Shown here: positions 1 through 9,945 of the stretch, piece after piece
Layout of the letters: each line of letters starts with the position of its first letter
How positions within the stretch are numbered: position 1 is the first letter of the stretch
Origin: Lonicera japonica
Lineage: Eukaryota > Streptophyta > Magnoliopsida > Dipsacales > Caprifoliaceae
Assembly (NCBI GenBank): GCA_021464415.1
Contig: CM038467.1
Location: 34,751,226 to 34,815,225, forward strand
Direction: 5' to 3'
Length of the DNA stretch: 64,000 nt
The notes under the pieces: generated by a model
Told to the model about the DNA's origin: nothing
Databases searched by the model: none
The model's input: only the letters and a program-made list of their open reading frames with translations
Made by a program: the position numbers and the translations under genes

Positions 1-170
1 AGATTAATAAGATTATTCTTACCTGGTATTTTATATGAATTGAACTCACAATTTTTATTGAGAGTTTTATAGTCTAATACCATTCGTCTTTTTCCTCTTT
101 TCTTTTCTAATTCATTTTCAACATAAAAGTCAAGGCTATTATGTTTATTGATGCTTTCATGAATCATTCC
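1..170 (-). pseudogene. Pararetroviral reverse transcriptase, N-terminal fragment
   Basis: The minus strand encodes the opening of an RT domain: a basic stretch, then a V-L-D-Y-K-x-L-N motif, then a downstream K-I-P motif of the kind that begins RT palm domains in caulimovirids. The window edge cuts it, so the catalytic aspartates are not visible. It lies downstream of the protease remnant, as expected for a polyprotein. Confidence 0.7.
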
Positions 171-171
171 A

Positions 172-630
172 CCCTTAAGTATGCTATCTACTTTTGTTTG
201 GGATTATTCTCTATCTCTCTGAGAATATCCTTTCTTATATGTGCCCCCATTTATGGTTGTGACTGGGTTTATGGGTATAATTTGGCAATGCCTTATCTTT
301 TTTCCATTTTTCTATAGGATTTTCTCCAGTCGTATGAATTGCTAATTCCTTAATCTTATCATTTTCTACTTCTAAGGATCTAATGTATATCTTTTTTCTC
401 TTTTTCATTTCTTGGGCTACCAAGAGATGTTGTCTAGTTTGGTCAACAATTTCTTGTTGGATTAATGTTATCTGGTTATAACATTTTTTGTTTGAACAAG
501 TGCATTTATGTTTAAGAAGGGCTGTAATTTCCTCTATTTCACCACACTTAGCTGAAGAACTCTGAGGGGGGACCCATCAAGGTTTGACTTGCATGAGGTT
601 GAATGCTCTATCTCGAGATAAAAGTATAGT
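172..630 (-). pseudogene. Pararetroviral polyprotein linker between protease and RT
   Basis: A Lys/Glu-rich open stretch, including an ORF at 235-423, sits between the protease and RT remnants. It has no recognisable domain of its own. Composition and frame fit the same decayed polyprotein. Confidence 0.45.
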
Positions 631-639
631 CTATGTATC

Positions 640-1010
640 AAATTTGTTAGTATGCGATAATTCTATTTTATCGTTATATTGAGCAAATGGTGAATATTTA
701 TTAAGGAAATCATTTCCTATTACAAAATTCCTATGAATTTACAAGCTGGGTCTATGACATAAAAGTCATGTGTAAATTCATTACTTCGTATTTGAAAATG
801 AATAGGAATAGTTTATAAAGGGAGTTTAAAATAATTTCCATTAGCAACATATCATGTGATAAGTTGTTTGATGGGATTATAATATTCATCTAACAATGCA
901 TATGCCTTACAGATACTAGAGGTACACCCTGTATCGATCATGGCATATAGCAGTCTAGGATAGTCTTGATGAAGGATCTTTACTTCAATAAAGCTCGTAG
1001 ATGATCCTTA
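640..1010 (-). pseudogene. Pararetroviral aspartic protease remnant
   Basis: A D-T-G-C-T-S motif at about 930-950 matches the D-T/S-G active-site signature of retroviral-type aspartic proteases. A downstream hydrophobic G-N-D-F-L-like segment matches the second conserved region. Stops interrupt the frame, so the enzyme is dead here. Confidence 0.65.
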
Positions 1011-1033
1011 ACCCTTATTCCAAGATTATTCTA

Positions 1034-1372
1034 TTATCTTATTTCAATTCCTTTTGAAGGATTTGGAATATCAAGAATTATCTTAGGAGGACACTCGTCT
1101 AATTTTTTCTTTCCTTCTTTAATTTTCTTGAGTCTATTTGTATTCATTTCTTGATAATATTTATCTATGTCTGTGTCTAGTATGTGATCATACTTATTTT
1201 CATACATAGTACAAAATTCCTGTATCCAGTAGTCTTCATGGTACTGAAGTTTGCATGTAATGCATACTATGAATAATTCAAGTGATATTGTTGTAAAACA
1301 ATAATCACAAGTGAAGTCTACAGGGCTACATTTCATTTCGAATTTACACATATGGCTGGATTCGTGTAGCAC
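1034..1372 (-). pseudogene. Cys-rich box of the pararetroviral coat/polyprotein
   Basis: This 112-codon open stretch carries a C-X2-C-X11-C-X2-C arrangement with further Cys residues around it. That pattern is diagnostic for the second metal-binding motif of badnavirus-like polyproteins, between the coat-protein knuckle and the protease. The next stretch upstream in the polyprotein (1333-1593) is acidic. The ATG here is probably internal to the ancestral polyprotein rather than a real start. Confidence 0.65.
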
Positions 1373-1593
1373 TGAGGTATTCTAACCATTTTCTTTAGTT
1401 GAGAAGGTCGCCATACATCTACTATATTACAGCAGCAAATGGCTTCTTTATAGTCTAGATAAATATCTTCCATATCTTCTTCTATTTGTTCATCATCATA
1501 AATTGTTGTGATGACAAAACATTCTTGGAAATCTTCTTTTTCTTCCTGAGGAGAGGATTTAGTATCTGACTCAGTTGTGTTTGCACTATACAC
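1333..1593 (-). pseudogene. Acidic segment of pararetroviral polyprotein
   Basis: An 86-codon open stretch rich in Asp, Glu, Ser and Thr, overlapping the Cys-rich box in another frame. The overlap implies a frameshift near 1335-1370 in an originally continuous polyprotein. Confidence 0.5.
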
Positions 1594-1727
1594 ACTAGCA
1601 TTGTCATCTACTTCAAAGTTTGATAACTCAAAACTATATATGAGGCTAAGTCTTGTGTGTAAGCTTGAGTAAGCATAACTTCTATAAGTCTAACGCTAGG
1701 TTTTATATCTTTATTCTCTCTTTGAGA

Positions 1728-3142
1728 ACATTTTCTAGCGAAATGACATGTCTTTCCACACACCCAACATTCATTTTTTAAATTGTATGATGTTGGTTTC
1801 TTATCTTCACCTTCCCTATAATTAGGAACTTTCTTTCTGGTGTCTGAATTCTTCTTGAAATATCTACTTCTAGGAAATAATTTATTTCTTTTCTTCAGAT
1901 TTCGAAAACTAGTCGATTTTCTAAATTTATATTTTTTATTATTAGGTCTGTATTAATCATAGCTTTGAAAGTCTGTTTCCAATGTTTCTTTTTATGGATT
2001 TTGGAAGAGTTTCTTCCACACCCCCATTGGATGGGTGCCATGTCTCTATCATCTTTGATTCAAGGCATATTTTTGAATGTTTCCTTAATCAAAGCATCTT
2101 ATGCTTTTTCGCGTCTTTTTGTTATTATATAGTCTTTTGCAAAATTTATTCTTTCTCCGAGAGTATCTTCTTTAATTTTATTAACTCCAGGCCACTTTCT
2201 ATATTCATTAATAAGAAGGTGTCCAATAGCTGGGAGTTTTCTAAAATACTCATCTTTAAGAGTTGTAATAAACTCTTTTATCTGGTAGTACAATGTTTCA
2301 TAGTTATTACTATATTCATTGATCTTGTCTAGGTTGTATATGCTAAGTAAAGATAACTTAGCTTTTGCTACATCTACTTCTGATTCTTGGGCAAGGTGGC
2401 TTGCTCCAATGAATTCAGCTTTAAAGAGTTGTACGTACCTGTTTACAGATCTTTGATCTCTTGAATCATTAAATCTTACTAGTTTAGCTATACTAGTTTC
2501 GTTTGTTGCTGTTCTTAAACTATTTAAATAGTTTTTTGCAATTCCCTTAAGTGATTGCTCAGCAAATCTTCTGCATCCCAACTTTCATTAGACGTAAAGC
2601 ATATGTGCATCCAATCTTGCCATTCCTTTAAGGCATTCTTTCTGTCTTGTACATTGTCTAAGTTTAGGTAGATACTTACTAGGTTAATGGCTACTAATGC
2701 CATATTCTTTGTACTTTGGAAGGCTATAGCTGTCGTAGGTAATCTTTTGACATAGTCTAGTTTAGTCTTAAAAATACTTTCACTATAAATAGGAATATTT
2801 ATAGTTACAAAAGTTTCAAATAAATTGAACTTGATTATGTCTTAGCATTACTTGCTTTTGAGATTGCTGTAGCAACTAGATACAATTATTCCTCTTCTTT
2901 TTCTTGGAGTCTTAATTTTCTTAGGAGTTCTTTAGTGTCATTAGAATTTCTTAAGTCTTTTATAAATTCGCTAGATATCATCATATTGTATCTAATCGAT
3001 TTACTTCTCTCAAGATTAGTTTTATATATGTCTTTTTCTTGTTTTGTTAGGTCTTGTCAAAAATTTTGGATTTTGGCCTTTTAATACAAAATATCATGAT
3101 TGCCTGTAGATTTTCTTGGTCTAAAGTTTGGAGTATGTTGTA
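1728..3142 (-). pseudogene. Pararetroviral coat protein region with CCHC zinc knuckle
   Basis: Coat-protein coding covers about 1.4 kb, with a frameshift near 2560-2580 and an early stop near 2850. The longest open piece is 2099-2581 (160 codons). At 1728-1769 the minus strand encodes a perfect C-X2-C-X4-H-X4-C zinc knuckle, the nucleic-acid-binding motif at the coat-protein C-terminus. Upstream (2880-3142) the frame is charged and probably coiled coil. It reaches the target duplication of the 376-bp insert. Confidence 0.7.
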
Positions 3143-3534
3143 ACATTCTAATGTAGAACAGGTAGCAGACCTGTATTTTGCCACACTAGATCGGCCAAAT
3201 TCCTTCATTTAGGCCTCCGAATCCGCGTATTTACTATTTAAGGCATGTTTTAATAAAAAAATAAGTTGAGTTTGGAAAGTCAGATTTGACTTCCGTCAAA
3301 TCCCGCTCGATCCTTGACATCAGCACTGCAGAATCCCATAATTTATGCAATTTCCTATTTTTGGCAGTTTTTTTGAATTGTTTTGAATTTGTTTCCTTTC
3401 TTGCATTTTGTAATCTCTTATAAGGGAATCTCTTTGTAATCGTTTAGGCGGTTCATCTTTAATAAAAATTTGAGTATTCTTTTCTATATTGTGAGTTTAT
3501 CCCATTTCATAGCTTTTCGCTACGTCACATTCTA
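3143..3534 (+). mobile_element. 376-bp insertion (solo-LTR-like) with 8-bp direct repeat inside the pararetrovirus
   Basis: ACATTCTA occurs at 3143-3150 and again at 3527-3534. The intervening 376 bp do not resemble the viral sequence on either side. Removing the insert and one repeat leaves the viral minus-strand frame open across the joint, so the repeat is a target-site duplication. On the plus strand the insert has a TATA-like box (TATAAGG, 3419-3425) and AATAAA at 3461-3466, and it can be read as ending in CA, which suggests a small solo LTR. The eight-base duplication would instead suit a hAT-type element, but no convincing terminal inverted repeat is seen. Confidence 0.7.
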
Positions 3535-4680
3535 GCAGTGTTTGCTGTGCTACATTCTCCTTTTGAAGGATCATCAATTGTTGAATCACCTATGTTTCTA
3601 AATCTTGATTCCTCTGTTCTAAGGCTCTTTGCTTTGAACTTTAGAGGAGCAAACTATACATTCATATTGGCTATGATGTTATCATGGGAAATATATAAAG
3701 GCTCGTTCTGTACTGCCTTTATTTCTTAGAATTCTAGCAGCTGCCAGAGAGTCTTAGCATGTTCTTTTATAGGTCTAATATTTCTTATACTGTACGTATT
3801 ATTAAAGTATGATGTATTCATTCTAACAAGGATTTGTTCATTCACTCTTCCTTGTGGAATACCTGGTTGCATTCCTTTGAATGCTTTTTAAGAAAACTTA
3901 ACATAGCTTTGAAATTCTATGTTAATATTTGTGTCTGGTAACACATAATCTTTATATCCTATGGCATATAAGATTAGTTTAAAGTGTTTAGCTGTTGGTA
4001 TAGATACTGTAAATGCCGGTGTGACATTGAAGTATCCTATATTGTTTGACATTTATAATTGGGCTATTCCAACTAGGCTTTTCTGGAAATCCTTCCATCT
4101 CTTGTCAACTAAGCAATAAAGGATGTTAACTCCATTCTATGGTCTATAAAGTCCTTCGATTCTTGCTTGGAATAGTCAAAGGTTAGGAATTGGAAATTCA
4201 TATCTGTTCCTATTGATCTTAACCATTTTGGTTCAAAGATTTAAATTCATGTATAATTCTTTTTGAGGATATGATTCCTATTACAAAAAGTCATATTGTA
4301 GCTTATAGTCTTTGGGGGGATAGCTCATTCTCGAAAGAGGTCTATATATCTTACTGAAGGAAGTTGTCCATTGTTCTTCTGCATACTTCCAGTCCATTTA
4401 TCCCCATTCTTTCCATTGAAGTGGGTGTGAAATATTTCTTTCTCTCCACCATGTTCTTATGCTAGAAGATGAGTCTCTAACTCCGTGGATCATCATATTT
4501 TGATGTCCAATGCTAGGGGTAAGGCTAGCTACACTTTTGGTTTTGTCTAACCCATCGTTTCTAATTCTTCCTGTTGAAGATTCTTCTTTTATTATGACAA
4601 ATGGGGTTTCTTTGAACTTATAAGTGGTAACTTTTTTTTGTTCAATCTTTTTCTCAATTCTATCTAAAGATTCTGAGTAA
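3535..4680 (-). pseudogene. Pararetroviral movement-protein-like region
   Basis: Several open pieces on the minus strand belong to the same viral copy. Near 3800-4060 there is a stretch of beta-strand-like character that could be the movement-protein core, and 3535-3640 is a coiled-coil-like segment leading towards the coat protein. Stops and frame changes are frequent. The movement-protein assignment rests mainly on position. Confidence 0.45.
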
Positions 4681-4688
4681 TCTTTTTG

Positions 4689-5737
4689 TCATTTTATTTG
4701 GCTAATAAAGGTTTCCTTAAGGGCCAACTGGTCTTTATACATCTTAGTGTATAATTCTTCATTTGTAGTCTCAGCATTTTCTATTAGAGAACTATGTGCT
4801 GACAAAATGTACTCCTTTAATTCTAGCACATTAATATTTTCTATGCCTCGTCTAGAAGTAATTTCTTCTATAAGTTTAGCTTCTAAAGTCTTAAAATTTC
4901 TTTTAAGTTTATCGACATACATCAATATATGAGGTGTGTCTAGATCTGTTTGACTAGTCTGGCTAGGCTTCTCATAAATGGCTTGTACTCCATTCATGAT
5001 TTCTCTTAGTTGTTTTTCGACTTTAGCAGAATTTTCTCGAAATTCTTTTATGGTAACTTCTTCAGTCTTAAAATGGTTCTCCTATTTATGGTCTAGATAG
5101 TATGCTAAGTTTTGTTGAAACTTAACAAAGTCATTATAAAAGGTTCTTAATCCTTCTGTCTTGACTTGCAAATCATTTCTTAGGCCTTGATCAAAATTAT
5201 AATCACAATCTTGAGTGGCCGCTATAGAGGTAAAAATGAAGTTTAGTCTATTTAGAATACAGATCGTTGCCTTATTAGCATTATTGATTTATGATTCTAT
5301 AAATCTACGAGAGAATCTTTCATCACACTTTTTCTCTATTATCCTTCGATAAAAGTCTGATATATCTTGAGGAATGATTCCTCCTGGAATTTCTTCCCAG
5401 TTTGAATTGACTATTTCCATATTTTATATATTTGGAATATGCTTATGTGGTCTAGGTATAATCTTAGATTACTTAATAGATAATCTTGTGAGCTCAATGT
5501 CTAATTGTTGAATGCATTTGGTTAATTCGTCAATTCTTGTCCCTGGAGAAGAATTTTGCTCTTTGCAAATATTTTTTGTTCTCTAGTTGTATTGAGATTT
5601 TCTCTCAATGTTGCAACAAAATCTGAAGGGATTTGTTGGTTTAAGATTTTAATCTGTTTAATATTATTTTTGGTCTCTAAATCCAGAAGTTGGATATTTG
5701 ATATGATCTTTTGGAGATCTATATGAGTATGTTGCAA
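4689..5737 (-). pseudogene. Pararetroviral 5' small ORFs (coiled-coil proteins)
   Basis: Two open stretches, 5522-5737 (71 codons) and 4689-4997 (102 codons), with broken coding between them, encode Lys/Glu/Leu-rich helical sequence. Small coiled-coil, virion-associated proteins upstream of the polyprotein are a feature of badna- and tungro-like genomes. ORF identity cannot be fixed by eye. The copy ends close to 5737. Confidence 0.5.
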
Positions 5738-6392
5738 AACTAATAATAAATATTGGTTTTGGTATAATAATCAATTTATTGCTCCTGCATAATAGCGCCA
5801 ATATTTGATTACATTAATACATCATGAACGAAGAAAATGGCGCCAATATTTGATTAAATTTTATAAATATTTAAACGTTTAGCAAATACTTGCATCTTAA
5901 TATTGAATGCTCAATTTTTAATCGATTTCCTCTACCAAATTTCATAAAAAATTCCGTTTGTTTAACCCTTGAAATAGATGATCATTCTTCTTCTTTTTTA
6001 AATAAAGGATTGTACTCTTTCGAGCCAGCTTGAATATACTTCATTTAAAAAGCCATTGCCTTTACCACTAAAAGATGAAAAGTAAACACCATCATATTTT
6101 CTTTACCCTAGTTGGCAACTTGGCATAACTTCGTTATGGTTGAATAGAACCATATCGTTCGATTTGAGTTTTAATTTGTTTCTATAATTTTAAATTTATA
6201 AATTTACATTAGGAGTCTTTTATACTATTTGTCAATAAAGTTCAAACTTTTATGTGAAATTATCATTTTGAATTTTAAGAACAAACAAAATTTCAAACCA
6301 AATGAGCACCAACTCAAAGTATAAGACAGTTTAACCAAATTAAGCTCTACTCATAGGTTCTAGCATTGCTCCTTTTACTTTCTCATTCTCCC
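5738..6392. other. AT-rich spacer
   Basis: No gene seen. An 18-bp motif containing GCGCCAATATTTGATTA occurs twice, at about 5790 and 5849, as a spaced direct repeat next to the viral 5' end. It could be leftover viral intergenic sequence. The rest is unremarkable AT-rich DNA. Confidence 0.5.
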
Positions 6393-6854
6393 TTAGAGCA
6401 TCTCTAGCATTAGTGTATAATTTCATTTTGTGTAAAATTTCATCTTGAGCAGTCTTTTAAAAAGTTTTGTGGCAAATACACCCTTACTTTACAATGTCAT
6501 GTCAGCTTTCCCAATCCTCAATTTTTTTATAAACATTTAAAATGTAATAACCTTTAATACAAAACATGAATTTTAATAGAAATTATATATTCAAAATCTA
6601 CTAATCAAGACTTAAAAATCAAGGTCTATTGTGATTATAATATTATGTATATATAATTTCAAGAAAAAAATAATAAAAATTGTATAAAATAACATGTAAT
6701 ATTTGTTCATATTTTATTGGTTCTTTTCAATTTTAAACTAAATTTTACAAAAAAAGTATAGGAGCAAATTTTTTTAAGACATCAAATTTTATGTAAAAAT
6801 TATTGACACATAGGATATACTCATCAATTTTACACGATCATTGGAATGCTCTTA
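6393..6854. mobile_element. Tourist-like (PIF/Harbinger) MITE
   Basis: The element at 6396-6851 (456 bp) has imperfect terminal inverted repeats of about 30 bp beginning GAGCAT and ending ATGCTC. TTA lies immediately outside both ends (6393-6395 and 6852-6854). GAGCATCTC-type termini with a TTA duplication are characteristic of PIF/Harbinger MITEs. The interior is AT-rich and non-coding. It lies about 180 bp upstream of the resistance-gene relic. Confidence 0.75.
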
Positions 6855-7031
6855 CTAGGAACATAATCTTTATCCGAAAATGAACCTCTTGCATGTATAA
6901 AACAAACAGTTTAAGATACTGATTGCATTTACTTTGTCGCCTATTTGATTTCTTTTCTTTCTTTCTGAAACTATAAAAATGAAAAATTTATTTAAAAACT
7001 TATGTTGTGCTACAGGTCCTGATTTAGTGGG

Positions 7032-8141
7032 GTGATGAGTGGGTTTGAGATTGCCGGAGCAGTTATTGCTGGGGGTGCGTTACTGCTGAGCACCTACGAA
7101 AAATTGAAAGGCGAATCTGAATCTAAGAATGGTACGGAGATTCGTCCAACTTTGGCTGATGCTATACGAGAGCTGTGTGCATTACGGAACGATCAAGAAC
7201 ATATATATCGTGCATACCATCAAACAATGGAGCAAAGTAATAGATACTGTACCTGGCTAGAAGAGGTAAATAGATTGGAAGCATTCGTGAATGGACTAAT
7301 AATGAAGCATGAGGAACAAAAAAAGAAAGTGGTACTTGAGAAGACCTTTTCAGGATTGGGTAGAAAGATGAAAAATGCGACTATTGAGGCACTGCGTCTT
7401 TACAAGCAGGTCATTGACGTTCTGCTGATCAAAAAGGGTCCCCCGCCCGTTGTGAAGATGGACGCACAAAGCATAAAAGAATATCCAACACTTCAAACTT
7501 GCCTGAATCTGATATTACATCATCTACAAGACGATAGAGTTAAAGATATTAGAGTGCATGGGATGTTTGATGTAGGGAAAACAGTGATAATGCAGAACTT
7601 GAATAACCATGGAGATGTAGCTGGTACATTTGATTTAGTCATTTGGGTGAAAATCTCGGGGAAATGCGAAAATATATTTCGAAAAGATTGAATCTCAATA
7701 TGGAAGACGGAGGTAATCCTGTTGGTAGAATACGAAAAGAGTTGAAGGATAAGAAGTATTTGTTGCTGCTTGATGATGTTAATGAAAATCTAGATTTCGA
7801 AGAAATTGGAATTTGTCTGCCTAGTGATAAGAGTGGTAGCAAGATAGTATTGACAAGTCGAAAGTGTCGTGTTTGTAACTTCATCGTGAACAGGAGTGTT
7901 GAAGTTAAAAGATTAAGTAATCAAGAAGCACAAGCAATGTTTCGAAAAGTTCTGTGCCACTCAAGAACTTGGCCAGTTGTGCAACAAGTTATTGAATATT
8001 GTTCCTGCCTTCCATTTTTGATACAAACAATAGGAGGCGCCTTTCAAAATAGAGAAACCGAGGACAGTTGGGCCCAGGGGTTGAGTAACTTAAGACTTTT
8101 TCCGGATAAAGGAGATCCTGCCATTCAGAAAGCATATAAAT
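7032..8141 (+). pseudogene. Resistance-gene block 1: coiled coil and NB-ARC up to the GLPL region
   Basis: ATG at 7032 opens a 219-codon frame: a hydrophobic N-terminus, a charged coiled-coil region, then a degenerate P-loop (G-M-F-D-V-G-K-T instead of G-M-G-G-V-G-K-T) and the RNBS-A motif F-D-L-V-I-W-V. A frameshift at about 7650 moves coding to another frame. That frame carries kinase-2 (Y-L-L-L-L-D-D-V), RNBS-B (G-S-K-I-V-L-T-S-R) and a GLPL-like C-L-P-F segment. It is interrupted at 8141 by the CACTA element. A possible splice acceptor (CTACAG) lies about 15 bp upstream of the ATG, so a 5' exon or leader may exist. Confidence 0.88.
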
Positions 8142-8189
8142 CACTACACCATTTTGCGGAATTAGTAACAGACGAATTTTTGTGTTTCT

Positions 8190-8345
8190 AACGCACAAAG
8201 TCCGTTACAAAAGTGTAACATAATTAATCCGTTACTAAGAAAAATCATTCGTTACTGATACAAACTAATATCATTTTTCCCTTGTTTTAATAATCAAAGG
8301 ATCGAATATTTTTTTAGTAATGGATTATCCGTTACTAATATGTTA
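8190..8345. repeat. CACTA left subterminal repeat region
   Basis: Several copies of TCCGTTAC or CGTTACT and their complements occur in about 150 bp, matching those at the other end of the element. Presumed transposase-binding sites. Confidence 0.7.
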
Positions 8346-8439
8346 CTTATTAATTTCGCTTATTTTTGTTAAAAACAAAATCCAAAATTTTCACCCCAAA
8401 ATTTTTCACGCCTATTTTCATATCCCGCTCACACTGAAA

Positions 8440-8795
8440 ACCCCCAAAATGTCATTCATCCCGCTTCGACTTCATCCTGCACAACTCGCTGGTAGTTGCC
8501 TTCTCTCTTTCTCTCTAGTTCGCTAGTGATCTATATTTTCTCTCTCTCAGATCTCCACCCTCAGTTCACCCCTCCATCAAATCTCTATCTTGTAGTTCCT
8601 CTCCTCCAAATCGCCACCCACGCTCAACCCTAGCCTCCCTACCAAATCGCAAACTCTCTTTAGATCTCGATCAAATACTCCTCCCTAAATCGATTACTCA
8701 CCCATCTCTGCTCGTCCACCGCCAATCAGTCCACCGCCATTGTCATCGTCACCACGTATCTCACTATCTCAAGGTTTTGGCACAATATTGTTCAG
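8440..8795 (+). other. Captured gene leader (CT-rich 5' UTR-like) inside the CACTA element
   Basis: A C+T-rich stretch, far less AT-rich than its surroundings, resembles a plant 5' UTR. It ends in CAG/GTAAGC at 8795-8796, a good splice donor. A possible small exon with AG and GT borders follows at 9512-9593. It may be the leader of the captured PEP-carboxylase gene, a second captured gene, or the transposon's own leader. No start codon with supporting coding sequence was identified. Confidence 0.4.
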
Positions 8796-9945
8796 GTAAG
8801 CTCTGTCCTTCTTCTACCTTGTGTAGTTCATTTAATATGAATGATCTTTATTCAAATCTCTCTCTGACTTTGGGTTTTGGTTCATAGAACACAAATCTCT
8901 CCTTAGAGTACGTACAAATGTCTCAAAATACAGTTCGACAAGCATTTTTTCGATTATAGATTCATATTTCTTTTTAATATGTTGGATTTGCATTCACACT
9001 AATGACCTCCTTGTTTAGTTCAAATGATTTTAGTAGTTTTCTATTATCTCAACTTTTAGATATCATATATAGAGACAACGAATCCAGTTGAACGGTTCTA
9101 CATATGTTGTCTTAACTGAATAGGTTCCACAAACATGAGTGTATAATTATTTATAAGTATTCAACTTGAGTAGTTTTGGAGATGGAAAGGCTTTACAAAT
9201 TTATATGTGATTGGTTTGGTTAGTCACAGATGTGATCTCACTTATTAGTGGGCATTCTTTATCTAGCAAATGAACACACGGATATGTTGAGAATTTTTCT
9301 TTATGGATTCTTTGTGCTGTATAGCTATATTTATTTAAACAGGACCAACACATAACAAGCTTAAGTCATAGCAGAAAAAAAGATGATCCTTTTGTTGTCT
9401 GTAGGATGAAAATATTTTATTCTTTTAGTGGCCGAGTCACGCATCTTTGTTATATGAGCCTTTTATTGTCTGTACGCTCATCTTTATAATATGAGCCTTT
9501 TGCTATTTCAGGCTAAGCACCAGGGCTCTATTGCGACTAATATTATCATACGATTATATTCGATCGGCTGTGAACGAGTTCAGGGCATCTAAGGTAATGC
9601 AGATATATTAGTTCAGCATGATTCTTGTCTAATTGCATTTCATAAATCCTCCTCAAATTGAATTTTTCCTATTTTCACAATACATATTGGTACATGTGTT
9701 CACAGGACACAATCCTTGCTCTGAAAATTGTGTTTTCATGTGAGCTTTAACAACATATTGTCCTTTGTTGCAGTTTCATCCTTATAGGATCACATATTTA
9801 GTTGACCTAGATTGTTGTAATATATGTAGGTTTCTTCTATCTTTTTTTTTTTCGAATTTGAGGTTTTATTTTGAGCTTTCTTCTACCTTTTTTTCCTTGT
9901 TATTTCTTGCATTTGTTTGTGTTTGAAATCTAAGGTTTCATTTAG

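Larger units (their letters stand above)
1..5737 (-). mobile_element. Endogenous pararetrovirus copy (Caulimoviridae, badna/tungro-like), decayed
   Basis: Reading right to left, the minus strand holds small 5' ORFs, a movement-protein-like stretch, a coat-protein region ending in a CCHC zinc knuckle, a second Cys-rich box, an aspartic protease and the first part of a reverse transcriptase. This is the gene order of a plant pararetrovirus. The Cys-rich box (C-X2-C-X11-C-X2-C) after the knuckle is typical of badnavirus-type polyproteins. Every long frame is broken by stops or frameshifts, so this is a fossil integrated copy. The RT continues past the left edge. No tRNA-Met primer site or LTR was found on the 5' side. 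Genus assignment is inference. Confidence 0.85.

Noticed and set aside
1982..2332. 116-codon plus-strand ORF
   Set aside because: Shadow of the minus-strand viral coat-protein region.
7639..8198. Minus-strand ORFs opposite the NB-ARC region
   Set aside because: The plus strand has clear NB-ARC motifs. These are shadows.
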